Origin: Oscillospiraceae bacterium
GTDB lineage: Bacteria > Bacillota > Clostridia > Oscillospirales > Oscillospiraceae
Direction: 5' to 3'
Assembly (NCBI GenBank): GCA_031260605.1
Contig: JAISLF010000013.1
Span: forward strand, 1-59,264
Length of the DNA: 59,264 nt
In this document: positions 9,005-17,566 of the stretch, in pieces
How positions within the stretch are numbered: the stretch's first letter is position 1
How the letters are laid out: every line of letters begins with the position of its first letter
Notes under the pieces: model-generated
Databases searched by the model: none
Seen by the model: the letters and a program-made list of their open reading frames with translations, nothing else
What the model was told of the DNA's origin: nothing
Position numbers and translations under genes: made by a program

Positions 9005-9584
9005 ATTTTTTGCTGTAGGACCGCTTCAGCTCCCCGAACTCCTCCGGAGTGTTTGTGTTAAGCAGAGTTTCCGTCTGCTCCGCCGCAAATTCCGCGAACC
9101 CGGTCTTTTTTGCCAGTCTGAACAGCGAATACTGTCCCTGCTGCATACACCTTTCAATTTCGGGCAGAAGCTCCGCACCGTACCACGAAAACAGTGTCTC
9201 ATAGCTCTCGCCGTTTTTGCAGAGTGTGATTTTTCTGCCGGCTTCCTCCGCAAATTGAATCAGTCTTGCCGCAAAAGCAGGCTCCGCAAGCGGCATATCG
9301 ACGGCGGTCAGAAAAACCCCCGCGTACTGCTCTTCTAATCCGGTCAGCGCGGCATGAAGCGCGGAAATCGGCCCGCAGCCGGGCGCAATGTCCCGAATTT
9401 CGGCCGGCGCAAAGCCGTAGCTCCTGTCGCCTGATGCAATAAAGACGTGATTTTCACCAAATTCAGTCCTATACCGGCGCACGGCGCGCTCAAGCAGACT
9501 CTCGCCGCAAAGGTCAAGTCCCGCCTTGTCGCGGCCCATTCGGCGGGACTGCCCGCCGGCGCAAATTACAATTTTTGTTTTCAC
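9003..9584 (-). CDS. mobA: Molybdenum cofactor guanylyltransferase
   Basis: A 193-residue cytoplasmic nucleotidyltransferase, the usual MobA length. MobA attaches GMP to molybdopterin to give the bis-MGD cofactor used by formate dehydrogenase and related enzymes. The N-terminal GTP-binding loop reads CAGGQSRRMGRDKAGLDL (consensus LAGGxSxRMGxDK), followed by DIAPGCGPISALHAAL and the metal-binding TAVDMPLAEP. The start is GTG at 9584 with AAGGAG about ten bases upstream. No other cofactor-synthesis gene is nearby, and it is convergent with the LRR gene. A MobA-like domain could also act on other nucleotides (compare MocA), but the motifs favour MobA. Confidence 0.9.
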   Translation of the reverse strand: MKTKIVICAGGQSRRMGRDKAGLDLCGESLLERAVRRYRTEFGENHVFIASGDRSYGFAPAEIRDIAPGCGPISALHAALTGLEEQYAGVFLTAVDMPLAEPAFAARLIQFAEEAGRKITLCKNGESYETLFSWYGAELLPEIERCMQQGQYSLFRLAKKTGFAEFAAEQTETLLNTNTPEEFGELKRSYSKK

Positions 9585-9752
9585 GTGTGGTTAGCTCCTT
9601 GCGGCAGGCGGGGTGGTTTGGGTTTATAATAGCACTTTTTTTGTTGTTTTGCAATGGGGGCTTATATTTTTTGCCGGGGACTTGTTGCGGTTTGGGGGTT
9701 GCTTGCTGCGGGGGTGTACTTGTTCACCGGTGGCGCCGGTGTGTGCGCGGAG

Positions 9753-10574
9753 GTGCCGCTACGCGCGGCGGCGGTTACTTTTTTCCGCTTCGCCGGAAAA
9801 AAGTAACCAAAAAAGGGGCGACTTCTTTAGAAGAAGCAATCTTTTTTCTATACGGGAATTGCGGTGTATGCGTAAGGCTTATTCTTTTCCCCGCGACGTA
9901 TTGCGGTGGAATGCGCGAACGCCTCCGCTGCGTCACACGCAGGGTCTAAGCCTGTCGCGGGGTTGGAGACTCAGGTAAGGCTGTAACTTGTCGCGAACTG
10001 CCGTCGGGTGCCAAGCGGAAGGGTGTTACTGCTACGATTGCGGCCGCACATTGTGCGGCAATGCGGTACGTGTCCCGTCGGGGTAGGTGTGGTGTGGCGG
10101 TGGGTGCGAACTTGCGGTTTAACTGCGTGCCCCGTTACCACAACAATCTCCATAGGGGACGGCGTACTCGACGTCCCTTGTCTTGTTTGCCGCAGACGCT
10201 TGCGTCAGACTACTGCACCCTACTATGTGGGTGCGTCGGGTGCGCCCGTCTACCTCCGCGCTTTGCGCGTCGGGACACGCAACTGCTTGCCGCGCCATAC
10301 AGCGCAGGGCGCGGTGCGGGCGGGCTTCGCTAAATTCTGGTTGGCACCCACCGGCACTTACCTCTGGCACATAGGGCTAAAGCCCGTCAATCGGCAATTC
10401 TGTCCGAATCCGGACGCACGGACACCTACACTTGCAGCTTTGCAACCCGCCTAAGCCCTAAAGCGGCTTCTTTGGTTCCTTTCTTGCCAAGACAAGAAAG
10501 GAACCGCCCGCCGCGTAGGCGCTTTGCTGCACGAAGCTGCCAAGCTTCGCCACAATTACAAACATAGCAACCTG
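9753..10574. repeat. Long non-coding interspersed repeat, copy B
   Basis: Matches copy A over its whole length with scattered substitutions and small indels. The left end GTGCCGCTACGCG (9753-) is shared exactly with copy C at 59149. The right inverted end is at 10501-10532. Its right-hand hairpin (GGTTCCTTTCTTG and complement, about 10477-10505) is a perfect stem, with paired changes relative to copy A (AAGTAACC there, AAGGAACC here): copy A has lost one pair, copy B keeps it. A 148-codon frame at 10008-10454 exists but is frameshifted in copy A and has no ribosome binding site. Confidence 0.85.
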
Positions 10575-10633
10575 CGCCGCAGGTCTACGGTTACACCCAA
10601 GTAAAAGCCAACCCACAAGGCGAAGCAAACCCT

Positions 10634-10655
10634 GGGCGACCGAAGACGGTCGCCC
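10634..10655. repeat. Short REP-like palindrome next to repeat B
   Basis: GGGCGACCG pairs with CGGTCGCCC and is followed by CCTACG. The gene-free stretch 10575-10805 holds this and two or three related CCCCTACG-type fragments (near 10700 and 10760), and nothing that looks coding. Confidence 0.6.
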
Positions 10656-10802
10656 CTACGGTGTGCGCCGTGAAGAATCCGCGCTGGCAACCCCCGGGCT
10701 GCAGATTGCCGCCCCTACGTCCGCCGAAAGTCCCGGCAGAAACCGCGACAACGGGACGCTGAGGGCGCCGTCCCCTACAGAAACGAAACCCTGAAAAAGC
10801 CC

Positions 10803-10846
10803 AAAAAAGCCCCCAGCGGGCGGATTCTCATCCGCCCGCTGGGGGC
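10803..10846 (-). terminator. Terminator of the two-component operon
   Basis: A perfect 16-bp stem, GCCCCCAGCGGGCGGA (10809-10824) with its complement (10831-10846). On the minus strand it is followed by TTTTTT, 55 bp after the stop of the histidine kinase gene. Confidence 0.9.
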
Positions 10847-10900
10847 ACCGTTACGACAGGGAAATCCCCCTCCGCAAGTACGTAAACAATTGTCCGGCAC

Positions 10901-12370
10901 CTACTTCACCGGCAAAATCACCGTGACCTCAAAGCCGCCCTCTTCATCGTCCATATTCTCAAACAGCAGAACGCCGCCGTGAAAGCTTACAATCTCGTCG
11001 CAAACGGACAGACCGATTCCGGAGCCGCGCTCTGAAAAATTGCTGCCCTTAAAGAACTTCTGATTGATAAACTGCAGTTCGTCTTCGGGCACGCCGCTGC
11101 CGAAATCGCGGAAGGACACAAACTGGCTGTCGCCGGCGGAGCCTACGGAAACTACAATCCGGCAAGGGGCTGACTCCCCGTCAGGTGAGGGCTTTTTGCC
11201 GTATTTCGTCGCATTATCGAGTATGTTTATAAATACCTGCCGCAGACGCGAGGGGTCTGCGGGAATTTGCGGAAGCTCCTCGTCCGGCGCGCTGTACTCC
11301 AACTTAATGTTCTGGCTTTTGACAAGCTCCGAATAGGAGGATATTGTTTCCCAGACAAGCTCAGGCAGACTGACCTGCTCAATTCGCAGGGCAAACCGTC
11401 CCTCAGACATTCTTGTAAAGTTGAGCAGATCCTCAACCATTTTTGTCAGCCGCTTAGCTTCCTTCAGGATAATCTCAATGCCGCGCCGCGTGTCCTCGTC
11501 AAGATTTTCGCCGTATACAAGCGTTTCTCCCCAGCCGGTTATCGCGGTTAAGGGTGTACGCAGCTCATGCGACACAGACGATATGAATTCAGTCTGAACC
11601 GTTTCGGAGCGCGCGAGCTGCATAGACATTTCATTAATTGAGTCCACCATCTCGTGTATCTCTTCCTTGTAGTGGTTCTCAATCTGAGTTCCGTAGCTTC
11701 CGGAGGATATTCTGCTGCAGAGCTTTGTTATCTTCACAACAGGCGCCGCGACCTGCCGTATAAACAGAAATTCCAGGAGCAGCACAACAAGGAACACGAC
11801 AACGCCGAGCATAAATATTGTCAGCACTGTCTGCGCAACCTCAACGTCGAGCTTGCGCAGGCCGGAAACATATCGGATAATGCCGATAACCGTGCCGTTC
11901 TGGTGAATCAGCGGCGTTGAAACGGCTATGATACGCTCATTTGTCAGCGCGCGCGTTCCGATATAGTATACCGGTTGCTGAGTCGAAATTGCGCGCTGAA
12001 TGTCCGGAGTCGCGCCGTTTGTTCCTGCCGTCAGACCTGTTGAGGAGATGAGAATATCGCCGGACAGGTTCATAAACTGCAGCTCAAGCTTATCCGCATC
12101 GTCAAAATTCTTTGTATAGTTTTGCGCGGCGTCGTAATACTCGCTGTAGGTGCCTATCAGAAAGCGCGAAAAAAAGCTCGAGGCGGTTTTTGCCTTGGAC
12201 ATAAGAGTGTTTCGCACGGACGCATAATAGGAATTGCCTATAATGACCGAAAAAATGATACAAATGCCCATCAGCGTTACAGAAATAACGATAATGCTGC
12301 GCTTTATCCAGCTTTGGTGCAGTGTTTCAACAAGCTGCTTCCAAACCCCGGAGGGCAGCGCCGTGTGCAT
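10901..12370 (-). CDS. Membrane sensor histidine kinase
   Basis: A 489-residue kinase that senses an extracellular cue and phosphorylates its partner regulator. Order of parts: membrane span near residues 24-48, an extracellular sensor of about 130 residues, second span near 180-203, a HAMP linker, the HisKA helix with the phosphoacceptor in SSVSHELRTPLTAITG (about 265), then the ATP-binding domain with N box NILDNATKYGKK and G boxes FRDFGSGVPEDE and GSGIGLSVCDEIV. All catalytic motifs are intact. The regulator gene is 91 bp upstream on the same strand. The ATG at 12370 lacks a clear ribosome binding site; an earlier in-frame start is possible, as a MKKKIS-like run begins with an ATA codon upstream. 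PhoR/WalK-like architecture; signal unknown. Confidence 0.92.
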   Translation of the reverse strand: MHTALPSGVWKQLVETLHQSWIKRSIIVISVTLMGICIIFSVIIGNSYYASVRNTLMSKAKTASSFFSRFLIGTYSEYYDAAQNYTKNFDDADKLELQFMNLSGDILISSTGLTAGTNGATPDIQRAISTQQPVYYIGTRALTNERIIAVSTPLIHQNGTVIGIIRYVSGLRKLDVEVAQTVLTIFMLGVVVFLVVLLLEFLFIRQVAAPVVKITKLCSRISSGSYGTQIENHYKEEIHEMVDSINEMSMQLARSETVQTEFISSVSHELRTPLTAITGWGETLVYGENLDEDTRRGIEIILKEAKRLTKMVEDLLNFTRMSEGRFALRIEQVSLPELVWETISSYSELVKSQNIKLEYSAPDEELPQIPADPSRLRQVFINILDNATKYGKKPSPDGESAPCRIVVSVGSAGDSQFVSFRDFGSGVPEDELQFINQKFFKGSNFSERGSGIGLSVCDEIVSFHGGVLLFENMDDEEGGFEVTVILPVK

Positions 12371-12461
12371 ACGGCGTATATGAACTTTTTTGCTGATTTT
12401 CTTTTTTATGGAGACGCCTATTTTGAAAAAATACGGTTCTTATTGCTGCAAATCCGCGGAG

Positions 12462-13163
12462 CTACACATTCCACTGGTAGCCGTAGCCCCAAACGGTTGT
12501 GATGAACTCCGGGTTTGTCGGGTCGTTTTCTATCTTGAGGCGCAGACGGCGAATATTAACGTCCGTAACCTTCAGCTCTGTTGATTCGGAGCCGCGTCCC
12601 CAAACGGCCGAAAGAATATCCTCGCGTGAAAGCGCCTTGCCCGGATTGTCCATAAACAGCTTTAGGATAGCGTACTCTGTTGAGGTAAGCCTTAGCTTAA
12701 CGCCGTTCTTTTCGACCTGACGCTTAGGCTTGTTGAGCTTGAACGGGCCCTGTATAACATCGCCGGGGCGCGCGTCTGAATTCGGGAAGTGCACATCCGT
12801 GCGGCGGATGAGCGCGTCAACGCGGGCGTTAAGCTCAGCCGGCGAAAACGGCTTTGTAATATAGTCGTCTGCACCTACGATGAGTCCGTTTACCTTGTCC
12901 ATCTCCTGCGACTTTGCCGTCAGAATAATTATCCCGAGGTACGGGGACTGCGCGCGCAGACGGCGGCAGACCTCAAACCCGTCTGTATCCGGCAGCATAA
13001 CGTCAAGCAGGGCGACCTGTATGTCTTGGTTCTTCTCGAACTGCGCGTAGGCCTGCTCTCCGGTTTCCGCCTCAAGCGTATCATACCCGATTCGCCGCAG
13101 GTTGAACACAACAAAGCTGCGGATGCTCTCCTCGTCTTCCAGTATCAGGATTTTCTTTGCCAT
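12462..13163 (-). CDS. OmpR/PhoB-family response regulator
   Basis: A 233-residue transcription factor. The receiver domain (1-120) has the acidic pair E9/D10, the phosphoacceptor D54 in ALLDVMLPDTDG, the Thr/Lys switch in ILTAKS, and a KPFSPAEL loop. The C-terminal winged helix (about 135-233) ends with the typical recognition segment STELKVTDVNIRRLRLKIE and TVWGYGYQW. The start at 13163 has AAGGAA upstream. It lies between a lipoprotein gene and the kinase gene, all on the minus strand, so the three may be one operon; a TATAGT -10-like box and a small GCAGGAA hairpin lie in the 108-bp gap upstream and may give a second promoter. Targets unknown. Confidence 0.95.
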   Translation of the reverse strand: MAKKILILEDEESIRSFVVFNLRRIGYDTLEAETGEQAYAQFEKNQDIQVALLDVMLPDTDGFEVCRRLRAQSPYLGIIILTAKSQEMDKVNGLIVGADDYITKPFSPAELNARVDALIRRTDVHFPNSDARPGDVIQGPFKLNKPKRQVEKNGVKLRLTSTEYAILKLFMDNPGKALSREDILSAVWGRGSESTELKVTDVNIRRLRLKIENDPTNPEFITTVWGYGYQWNV

Positions 13164-13271
13164 TTTTGTTTCCTTGCCGATAGTTTCGGTGATGTGTTGC
13201 AGGAAGTGTTCCTGCCGGTGCCGTAATTTTTTATGACTATATCTTATTCCCGCGCCTTGTTCCGGGAAAAA

Positions 13272-14675
13272 CTATGAAAACCATTCCCTTGTTATCTTAT
13301 GGAAATGCTCTGTAACATAGCTTTCCGATATAACAGAAGAGTCCAGTATTTCGGCGGTGTAAACATTGCTTCTGTCTTCAAGCAGAAAGAATCTTTCGCC
13401 GTGTATGGCGGTCGTGCGGTTGTCCGCACCTGTGAGCATCAGTATTTTCAGGAACGGTACGATTATTCCGCTGTCCAGATAGGAGAACACTGTTTCCGTC
13501 TCGCCGAAGTAGCTGACCTTGCGCGAGACATTCAAGCGGCTTCTCATTTCAGGCGGAACCTCAAAATACCAGTCAGTATCGTGATAGGTGGTGACAACAA
13601 GCGACTTTCTGCCGTGCGAATCGTAGGAATACCAGTCAATCTCATAGTATGTCGATACAGACTCCTGCGGCAGAGGCGCGGATATTGGCACAAGCGGCCG
13701 CAGTCCGTGCCCGGCAAGCGACTGTGTGGATATGTTGACGGCGCGAAGCGTCTCAAGTCCCTCGCCCTCCGGGCTTTGCGGTATTATGCTTACAAGCGAC
13801 AGATTATCGGTTCCGGAATAAGCGGCGTTTGTACCGGAATCGTTTTTCACGGTGAAAATCTCTGTCTGATACCGACCGTCTATTGTTCTGATGTCGATAA
13901 AGACGGCGTTCTGTCCGTCCGACAAATATCCGTGTCTTGCCTGAATGACAGACTCAAACGGCGACATACCGCACTCAAGCCGCGCAATCCGTCCATCCTC
14001 ACCTGCCGAAAGCAAGCCGATAGAACAGGAGGTTGTTCCGGAATCAGACATTGTCTGCGTAATCGTTACAATATCCTGATTTCCGGAGCCGGTCATATCG
14101 GTGTTTGCGGTTCCGGAAACGTCCGACAGAATAAGCGTGAAGTCGTCCTCCACAACAGTGTGAAACGCGCCGTCTATAAGGCTCAGAACGACAAGGTGCT
14201 TTGTTGTGTTGCCGGAGGAAAGCGCAAGTCCGATTTCACAGGAGCCTACTCCGTCGATATTCAGGTAGCGGACGGCGGAAAACGCCTCGCCGGGAAATTC
14301 GTTTTTGGCAATAAGGCGGTAGTCTCCGCTGGGCAGGGACTCAAACAGGTATATCCTGAGCGGATTATCGTCTCCCGGCAGGCTTGAGTAAACGAGCGCC
14401 TCGTCCACGCCGTCGTAATTAATGTCAAAGAGCTGAATTGCCGCGCGGTTGTCTCCGCCGGAGGGCGGATACAGCTTTTCAAGGTCGGCAAACTCCTCGT
14501 CCAGCCGCAGCTGGAGCATATAGTACGCATCAGGAAGTCGCGGAACGCTCAAATAATCCTCTGCCTTTATGCCGATTGAAAAACAAGAGGTCAGCGATAA
14601 GGCGCAAAGCAAAAGCAGAATGAAAAACAAACCGGTTTTGGGACTGTGTTCAATTTTTCTTGTCTTTTGCTTCAA
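13272..14675 (-). CDS. Lipoprotein with FG-GAP/VCBS-like repeats, unknown function
   Basis: A 467-residue protein with a signal peptide and a lipobox LSLTSC at about residues 27-32, so it should be anchored on the outer face of the membrane. The body has several units of the type FDINYDGVDEALV and TDMTGSGNQDIVTI, which resemble calcium-binding FG-GAP/VCBS blades of a beta-propeller. No enzyme motif is seen. The start appears to be TTG at 14675, because no ATG precedes the signal peptide and the first internal Met lies after the lipobox. It is directly upstream of the response regulator and kinase, so it may be an accessory sensor for them, but that is inference from position only. Confidence 0.7.
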   Translation of the reverse strand: MKQKTRKIEHSPKTGLFFILLLLCALSLTSCFSIGIKAEDYLSVPRLPDAYYMLQLRLDEEFADLEKLYPPSGGDNRAAIQLFDINYDGVDEALVYSSLPGDDNPLRIYLFESLPSGDYRLIAKNEFPGEAFSAVRYLNIDGVGSCEIGLALSSGNTTKHLVVLSLIDGAFHTVVEDDFTLILSDVSGTANTDMTGSGNQDIVTITQTMSDSGTTSCSIGLLSAGEDGRIARLECGMSPFESVIQARHGYLSDGQNAVFIDIRTIDGRYQTEIFTVKNDSGTNAAYSGTDNLSLVSIIPQSPEGEGLETLRAVNISTQSLAGHGLRPLVPISAPLPQESVSTYYEIDWYSYDSHGRKSLVVTTYHDTDWYFEVPPEMRSRLNVSRKVSYFGETETVFSYLDSGIIVPFLKILMLTGADNRTTAIHGERFFLLEDRSNVYTAEILDSSVISESYVTEHFHKITREWFS

Positions 14676-14778
14676 TTATGCGAACCGTTTTCAAGTTGTT
14701 TTAATATAAGTCCTGTACACACCGGAAGATGCCCGGTGCGTACAGGCTCAGAATGGTGAATGGCGCTGACGCTTTTTC

Positions 14779-15804
14779 TTAGAAGTTCTTTGCCGCGTAC
14801 TCCGCGCCGTAACGGTCAAGCTCCTCGGCAATCCACTGGTCAACCTGCGGGTGAATCGCGAAAACGCTTGTGATACACGGGATAAACGCGCCGCCCTTCT
14901 TCAGGAGCGGCATATATGTGTCGATAACCAGACGGCAGTGTGCCTTAACCTCTTCCTCGGTGGCATTCGGCTTGTCGATCTTGCCCATATCAAAGCCGCC
15001 CATAAAGCACAGCTTTTTGCCGACCTTTTCAACCATCGCGTCGAAGTTATTGCCCGGAATCGGTCCCTGCCACATATCAATGTGCATATCGACCATATCC
15101 TCAACAATAATGTCTGACACAGAGTCGTTATGGTGCTGAACAAGCACTCCGCGCGACTTTACATAGCTGTAAAAACGCTCATACAGCGGCTTTAGTATCT
15201 CGCGGAAGGTTCTCGGCGGCAGGAAAAGGTTCAGCTTGTTGCCCCAGTCGTCGTGCGAGTGCAAAATGTCGGGCTTAATATGATCTATAACCTGCGTGAC
15301 CGCCTCAATCTTCCAATCAGTATAAGCCGAAAGCAGCTCGTACATTGACTCAGGCTCCATAAGATAGTTCTCAAGCGCATCAGAAAAGCCCATCATATAG
15401 TGCGAAAACTCGAACATACCGGTGAAGGACGGCGCCATAACGAGGTGTGTTTTGCGCGTCTCCTCGAGGTTCGGGTACATTTTCGGGAATATGGACCAGT
15501 CTACATTGCTGATGTCGGGGAAAACGACATAGTCCTGCCAGTGCGTAATGTCCTTGATTACCTTGTTTTCCTCTGTCACGTGCGGAATTCCGCCGGGCTG
15601 TCCCTCAGGAAAGTCCATCGTGACGCCCCACGCGTTTTTGACGCCGACCTGACCGGGGCTTGCGCTGCCGAGAGTCATTTGGACGCAGTCCATCGTGACG
15701 GGACGGAAGCCGGGTGTTTGGTTAAAACAGCCCCACGGGTCGCCGAGCCAGTCCGGATTGTCGTTTTTCATCAGCCGCAAAAAATTTTCTCTTGGTGTTG
15801 ACAT
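14779..15804 (-). CDS. UroD/MtaA-family protein (corrinoid-type methyltransferase-like)
   Basis: A 341-residue protein of the uroporphyrinogen decarboxylase superfamily. Many anaerobe members with this type of N-terminus are methyltransferases that move methyl groups to or from corrinoid proteins, as in methoxy-aromatic and methylamine use, not haem enzymes. The metal-site signature can be seen in the segments LHSHDDWGNKLNLF and VQHHNDSVSDIIVEDMVD (His and Asp ligands), and MGGFDMGKIDKP follows near the end. The ATG at 15804 is chosen because CAGGAGA is 8 bases upstream. It is divergent from the ABC operon and has a promoter at 15942-15970. A paralogue lies at 56886. No corrinoid protein gene is adjacent, so the substrate is unknown. 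Confidence 0.8.
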   Translation of the reverse strand: MSTPRENFLRLMKNDNPDWLGDPWGCFNQTPGFRPVTMDCVQMTLGSASPGQVGVKNAWGVTMDFPEGQPGGIPHVTEENKVIKDITHWQDYVVFPDISNVDWSIFPKMYPNLEETRKTHLVMAPSFTGMFEFSHYMMGFSDALENYLMEPESMYELLSAYTDWKIEAVTQVIDHIKPDILHSHDDWGNKLNLFLPPRTFREILKPLYERFYSYVKSRGVLVQHHNDSVSDIIVEDMVDMHIDMWQGPIPGNNFDAMVEKVGKKLCFMGGFDMGKIDKPNATEEEVKAHCRLVIDTYMPLLKKGGAFIPCITSVFAIHPQVDQWIAEELDRYGAEYAAKNF

Positions 15805-15941
15805 TGTTTTGTTCTCCTGCAATTACAAAAATAGTGTTGATGTTGTTAGTGGAATTCAAGTTGTTTGGCTGCTTTGCCGTTTTCTCCGGAAAAACAGGTT
15901 GCTTTCGGAGAAAAGCGCAAGCCGCCTTATATTCTAAGCAT

Positions 15942-15970
15942 ATGTTAACATATTTCGGCGAGAATTGCAA
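15942..15970 (-). promoter_or_regulatory. Promoter of the UroD-family gene
   Basis: On the minus strand TTGCAA (15970-15965), 17 bp, TAACAT (15947-15942). The 130-nt leader contains an 8-bp stem TTTCTCCG / CGGAGAAA (about 15880-15914). Confidence 0.5.
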
Positions 15971-16061
15971 GGGGAAATTCGGAGGGGCGGTGTGAGCTTA
16001 TCTCAGCATTTAACAAGCAGCGTAAACCGTTGCAAATACTGCATTTTACAGAACATCTATC

Positions 16062-16090
16062 TTGACTTTCACTCCGGGATTTGGTATAGT
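16062..16090 (+). promoter_or_regulatory. Promoter of the ABC transporter operon
   Basis: TTGACT (16062-16067) and TATAGT (16085-16090) with a 17-bp spacer. The expected transcription start at about 16097 coincides with the ATG of the first gene. Confidence 0.7.
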
Positions 16091-16096
16091 CCTGGT

Positions 16097-17521
16097 ATGA
16101 GTAAAAAGATGGCGACAACTGAAAATCAGTTTTGGTGCATTGCCTTGTCTTTGGCACTTATATTTTCATTGTCAGCATGTACAGCACAGAAGTCTCCGGT
16201 CGCAGAAACTGACAAGCTCGTCATTTGCTATGACTATGAGCTGCGGGGATACGTTGAGATATTGATGAATCCGCTGACGGGTGAGCCGTTTCATATTCTC
16301 TACCCGAATGTCGAGGTTGAGCTTATTGCGCTTCCTGACCCGACGACTGACGAAGCGCTCTATGAGTCAGTCAGACAAAAAATGCGGATAGAGCTAATGA
16401 GCGGAAGCGGAGCAGACCTTTTCATCTTGAATTCTCCGAGCAGAGATTTTGAGGGAGTGTTCCCTGACGTGGAAAAGTTTATGCGCAGCGGACTGTTTTG
16501 CGACTTGCGCGAACTGTACACCGACCCTTATTCAGGCACTGTTTATGTAGACGAGAGCCTTGACCCCGCCGCTATGCTCGTTGCCGGACAAATTGACGGC
16601 AAACAGTTGACGCTGCCGCTGAATTATAATTTTACAACGATTATGACAAATGAGCTGTCCCAAGAGAGGCTCGGCGTAAGCAATACCTCCGATACAGCTG
16701 AGGTGCTCGCGGGACTGCGCCGCTTATTTGCGCCCTCCGGCGCGGGGAGAATGGCTCTGACCGAAGCATATCCGCAAAGAAGTATCGAAACCCCGCCGAA
16801 TGATGTATTCCTTAATCCCTATGACTATACGGTGCGCCCAATTGTTGATTATGTATCGGAAACGGCGACAATTGACACGCCGCTCACGCGGGACGTGTTG
16901 GAAACGGGCAAATTTCTGTATGAACATATGCGGCAGCTGCGCCAAAACGGCTGGCTGCGCCGCGATCAAGTGTTCAGCGAGGCAGTGTCCGGCGGATATG
17001 GAGATTACGTGTTTTCGGAGGACTACGCCGTACTCGGCAGAATCGATGATTTATACCATACGGAAAACCGTTTCGTATCAACCTTCTACGATTACTCACC
17101 GCGCATTGCCGCGATTCCCGGTGAGGAGGGCGCCATTAACGCCGTGGTGACATACTATGGCGCAATTCGCGCGGGCAGTGCGAATAAGCTTAACGCCATG
17201 CGCTTTCTCGCGCTTATATACAATAAAACAAGAACGCAATACCGCGACGACGGCACTCGCAGAATTCCGCCAAGCGGCGCGGCGGCGATAACTGATTTGA
17301 ACTCTGTTCGCAACTGGAACACCAACCTCGGCCGTATGGCTTCGGCTACCGAAGCTACTGCACAGCAGGAGAACGCGCTTTGGGCGCGCGTTTCCTCCTC
17401 GCGCTATCCCGTACCGAAAGAGGTGACGGATATTATTATGCTGTATTACGAGGGCGAAATAGACCTTGACGACGCCATTCGCCGAATGAGCGAATACTGG
17501 AAAATCAGCTTATCGGAATGA
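16097..17521 (+). CDS. ABC transporter substrate-binding lipoprotein 1
   Basis: A 474-residue extracellular solute-binding protein. The signal peptide ends in the lipobox SLSAC, so it is lipid-anchored outside the membrane and should deliver ligand to the permeases encoded downstream. The fold is that of family 1 (sugar/oligosaccharide type) binding proteins, inferred from the gene order with MalK, MalF and MalG homologues. It is clearly paralogous to the protein at 18661-20031: both share VAETDKLVIC, PDPxxxxALYExVRQKMR, YTDPxSGTVYxDES and the C-terminal SRYPVPKEVTDII, and end in KISLSE/EISLSE. The ATG at 16097 has no Shine-Dalgarno site and sits at the predicted transcription start, so translation may be leaderless. 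Ligand unknown. Confidence 0.85.
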   Translation: MSKKMATTENQFWCIALSLALIFSLSACTAQKSPVAETDKLVICYDYELRGYVEILMNPLTGEPFHILYPNVEVELIALPDPTTDEALYESVRQKMRIELMSGSGADLFILNSPSRDFEGVFPDVEKFMRSGLFCDLRELYTDPYSGTVYVDESLDPAAMLVAGQIDGKQLTLPLNYNFTTIMTNELSQERLGVSNTSDTAEVLAGLRRLFAPSGAGRMALTEAYPQRSIETPPNDVFLNPYDYTVRPIVDYVSETATIDTPLTRDVLETGKFLYEHMRQLRQNGWLRRDQVFSEAVSGGYGDYVFSEDYAVLGRIDDLYHTENRFVSTFYDYSPRIAAIPGEEGAINAVVTYYGAIRAGSANKLNAMRFLALIYNKTRTQYRDDGTRRIPPSGAAAITDLNSVRNWNTNLGRMASATEATAQQENALWARVSSSRYPVPKEVTDIIMLYYEGEIDLDDAIRRMSEYWKISLSE

Positions 17522-17566
17522 CTTTGAACATCTTTGGTTTGATGATAAATTTCAGGAGGCATATAC

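Noticed and set aside
10008..10454. A 148-codon frame in repeat copy B with partial match in copy A
   Set aside because: The match switches frames between copies, so the conservation is at DNA and not protein level.
13299..14387. A 362-codon plus-strand frame opposite the lipoprotein gene
   Set aside because: The opposite strand has a convincing signal peptide, lipobox and repeats; this frame has none.
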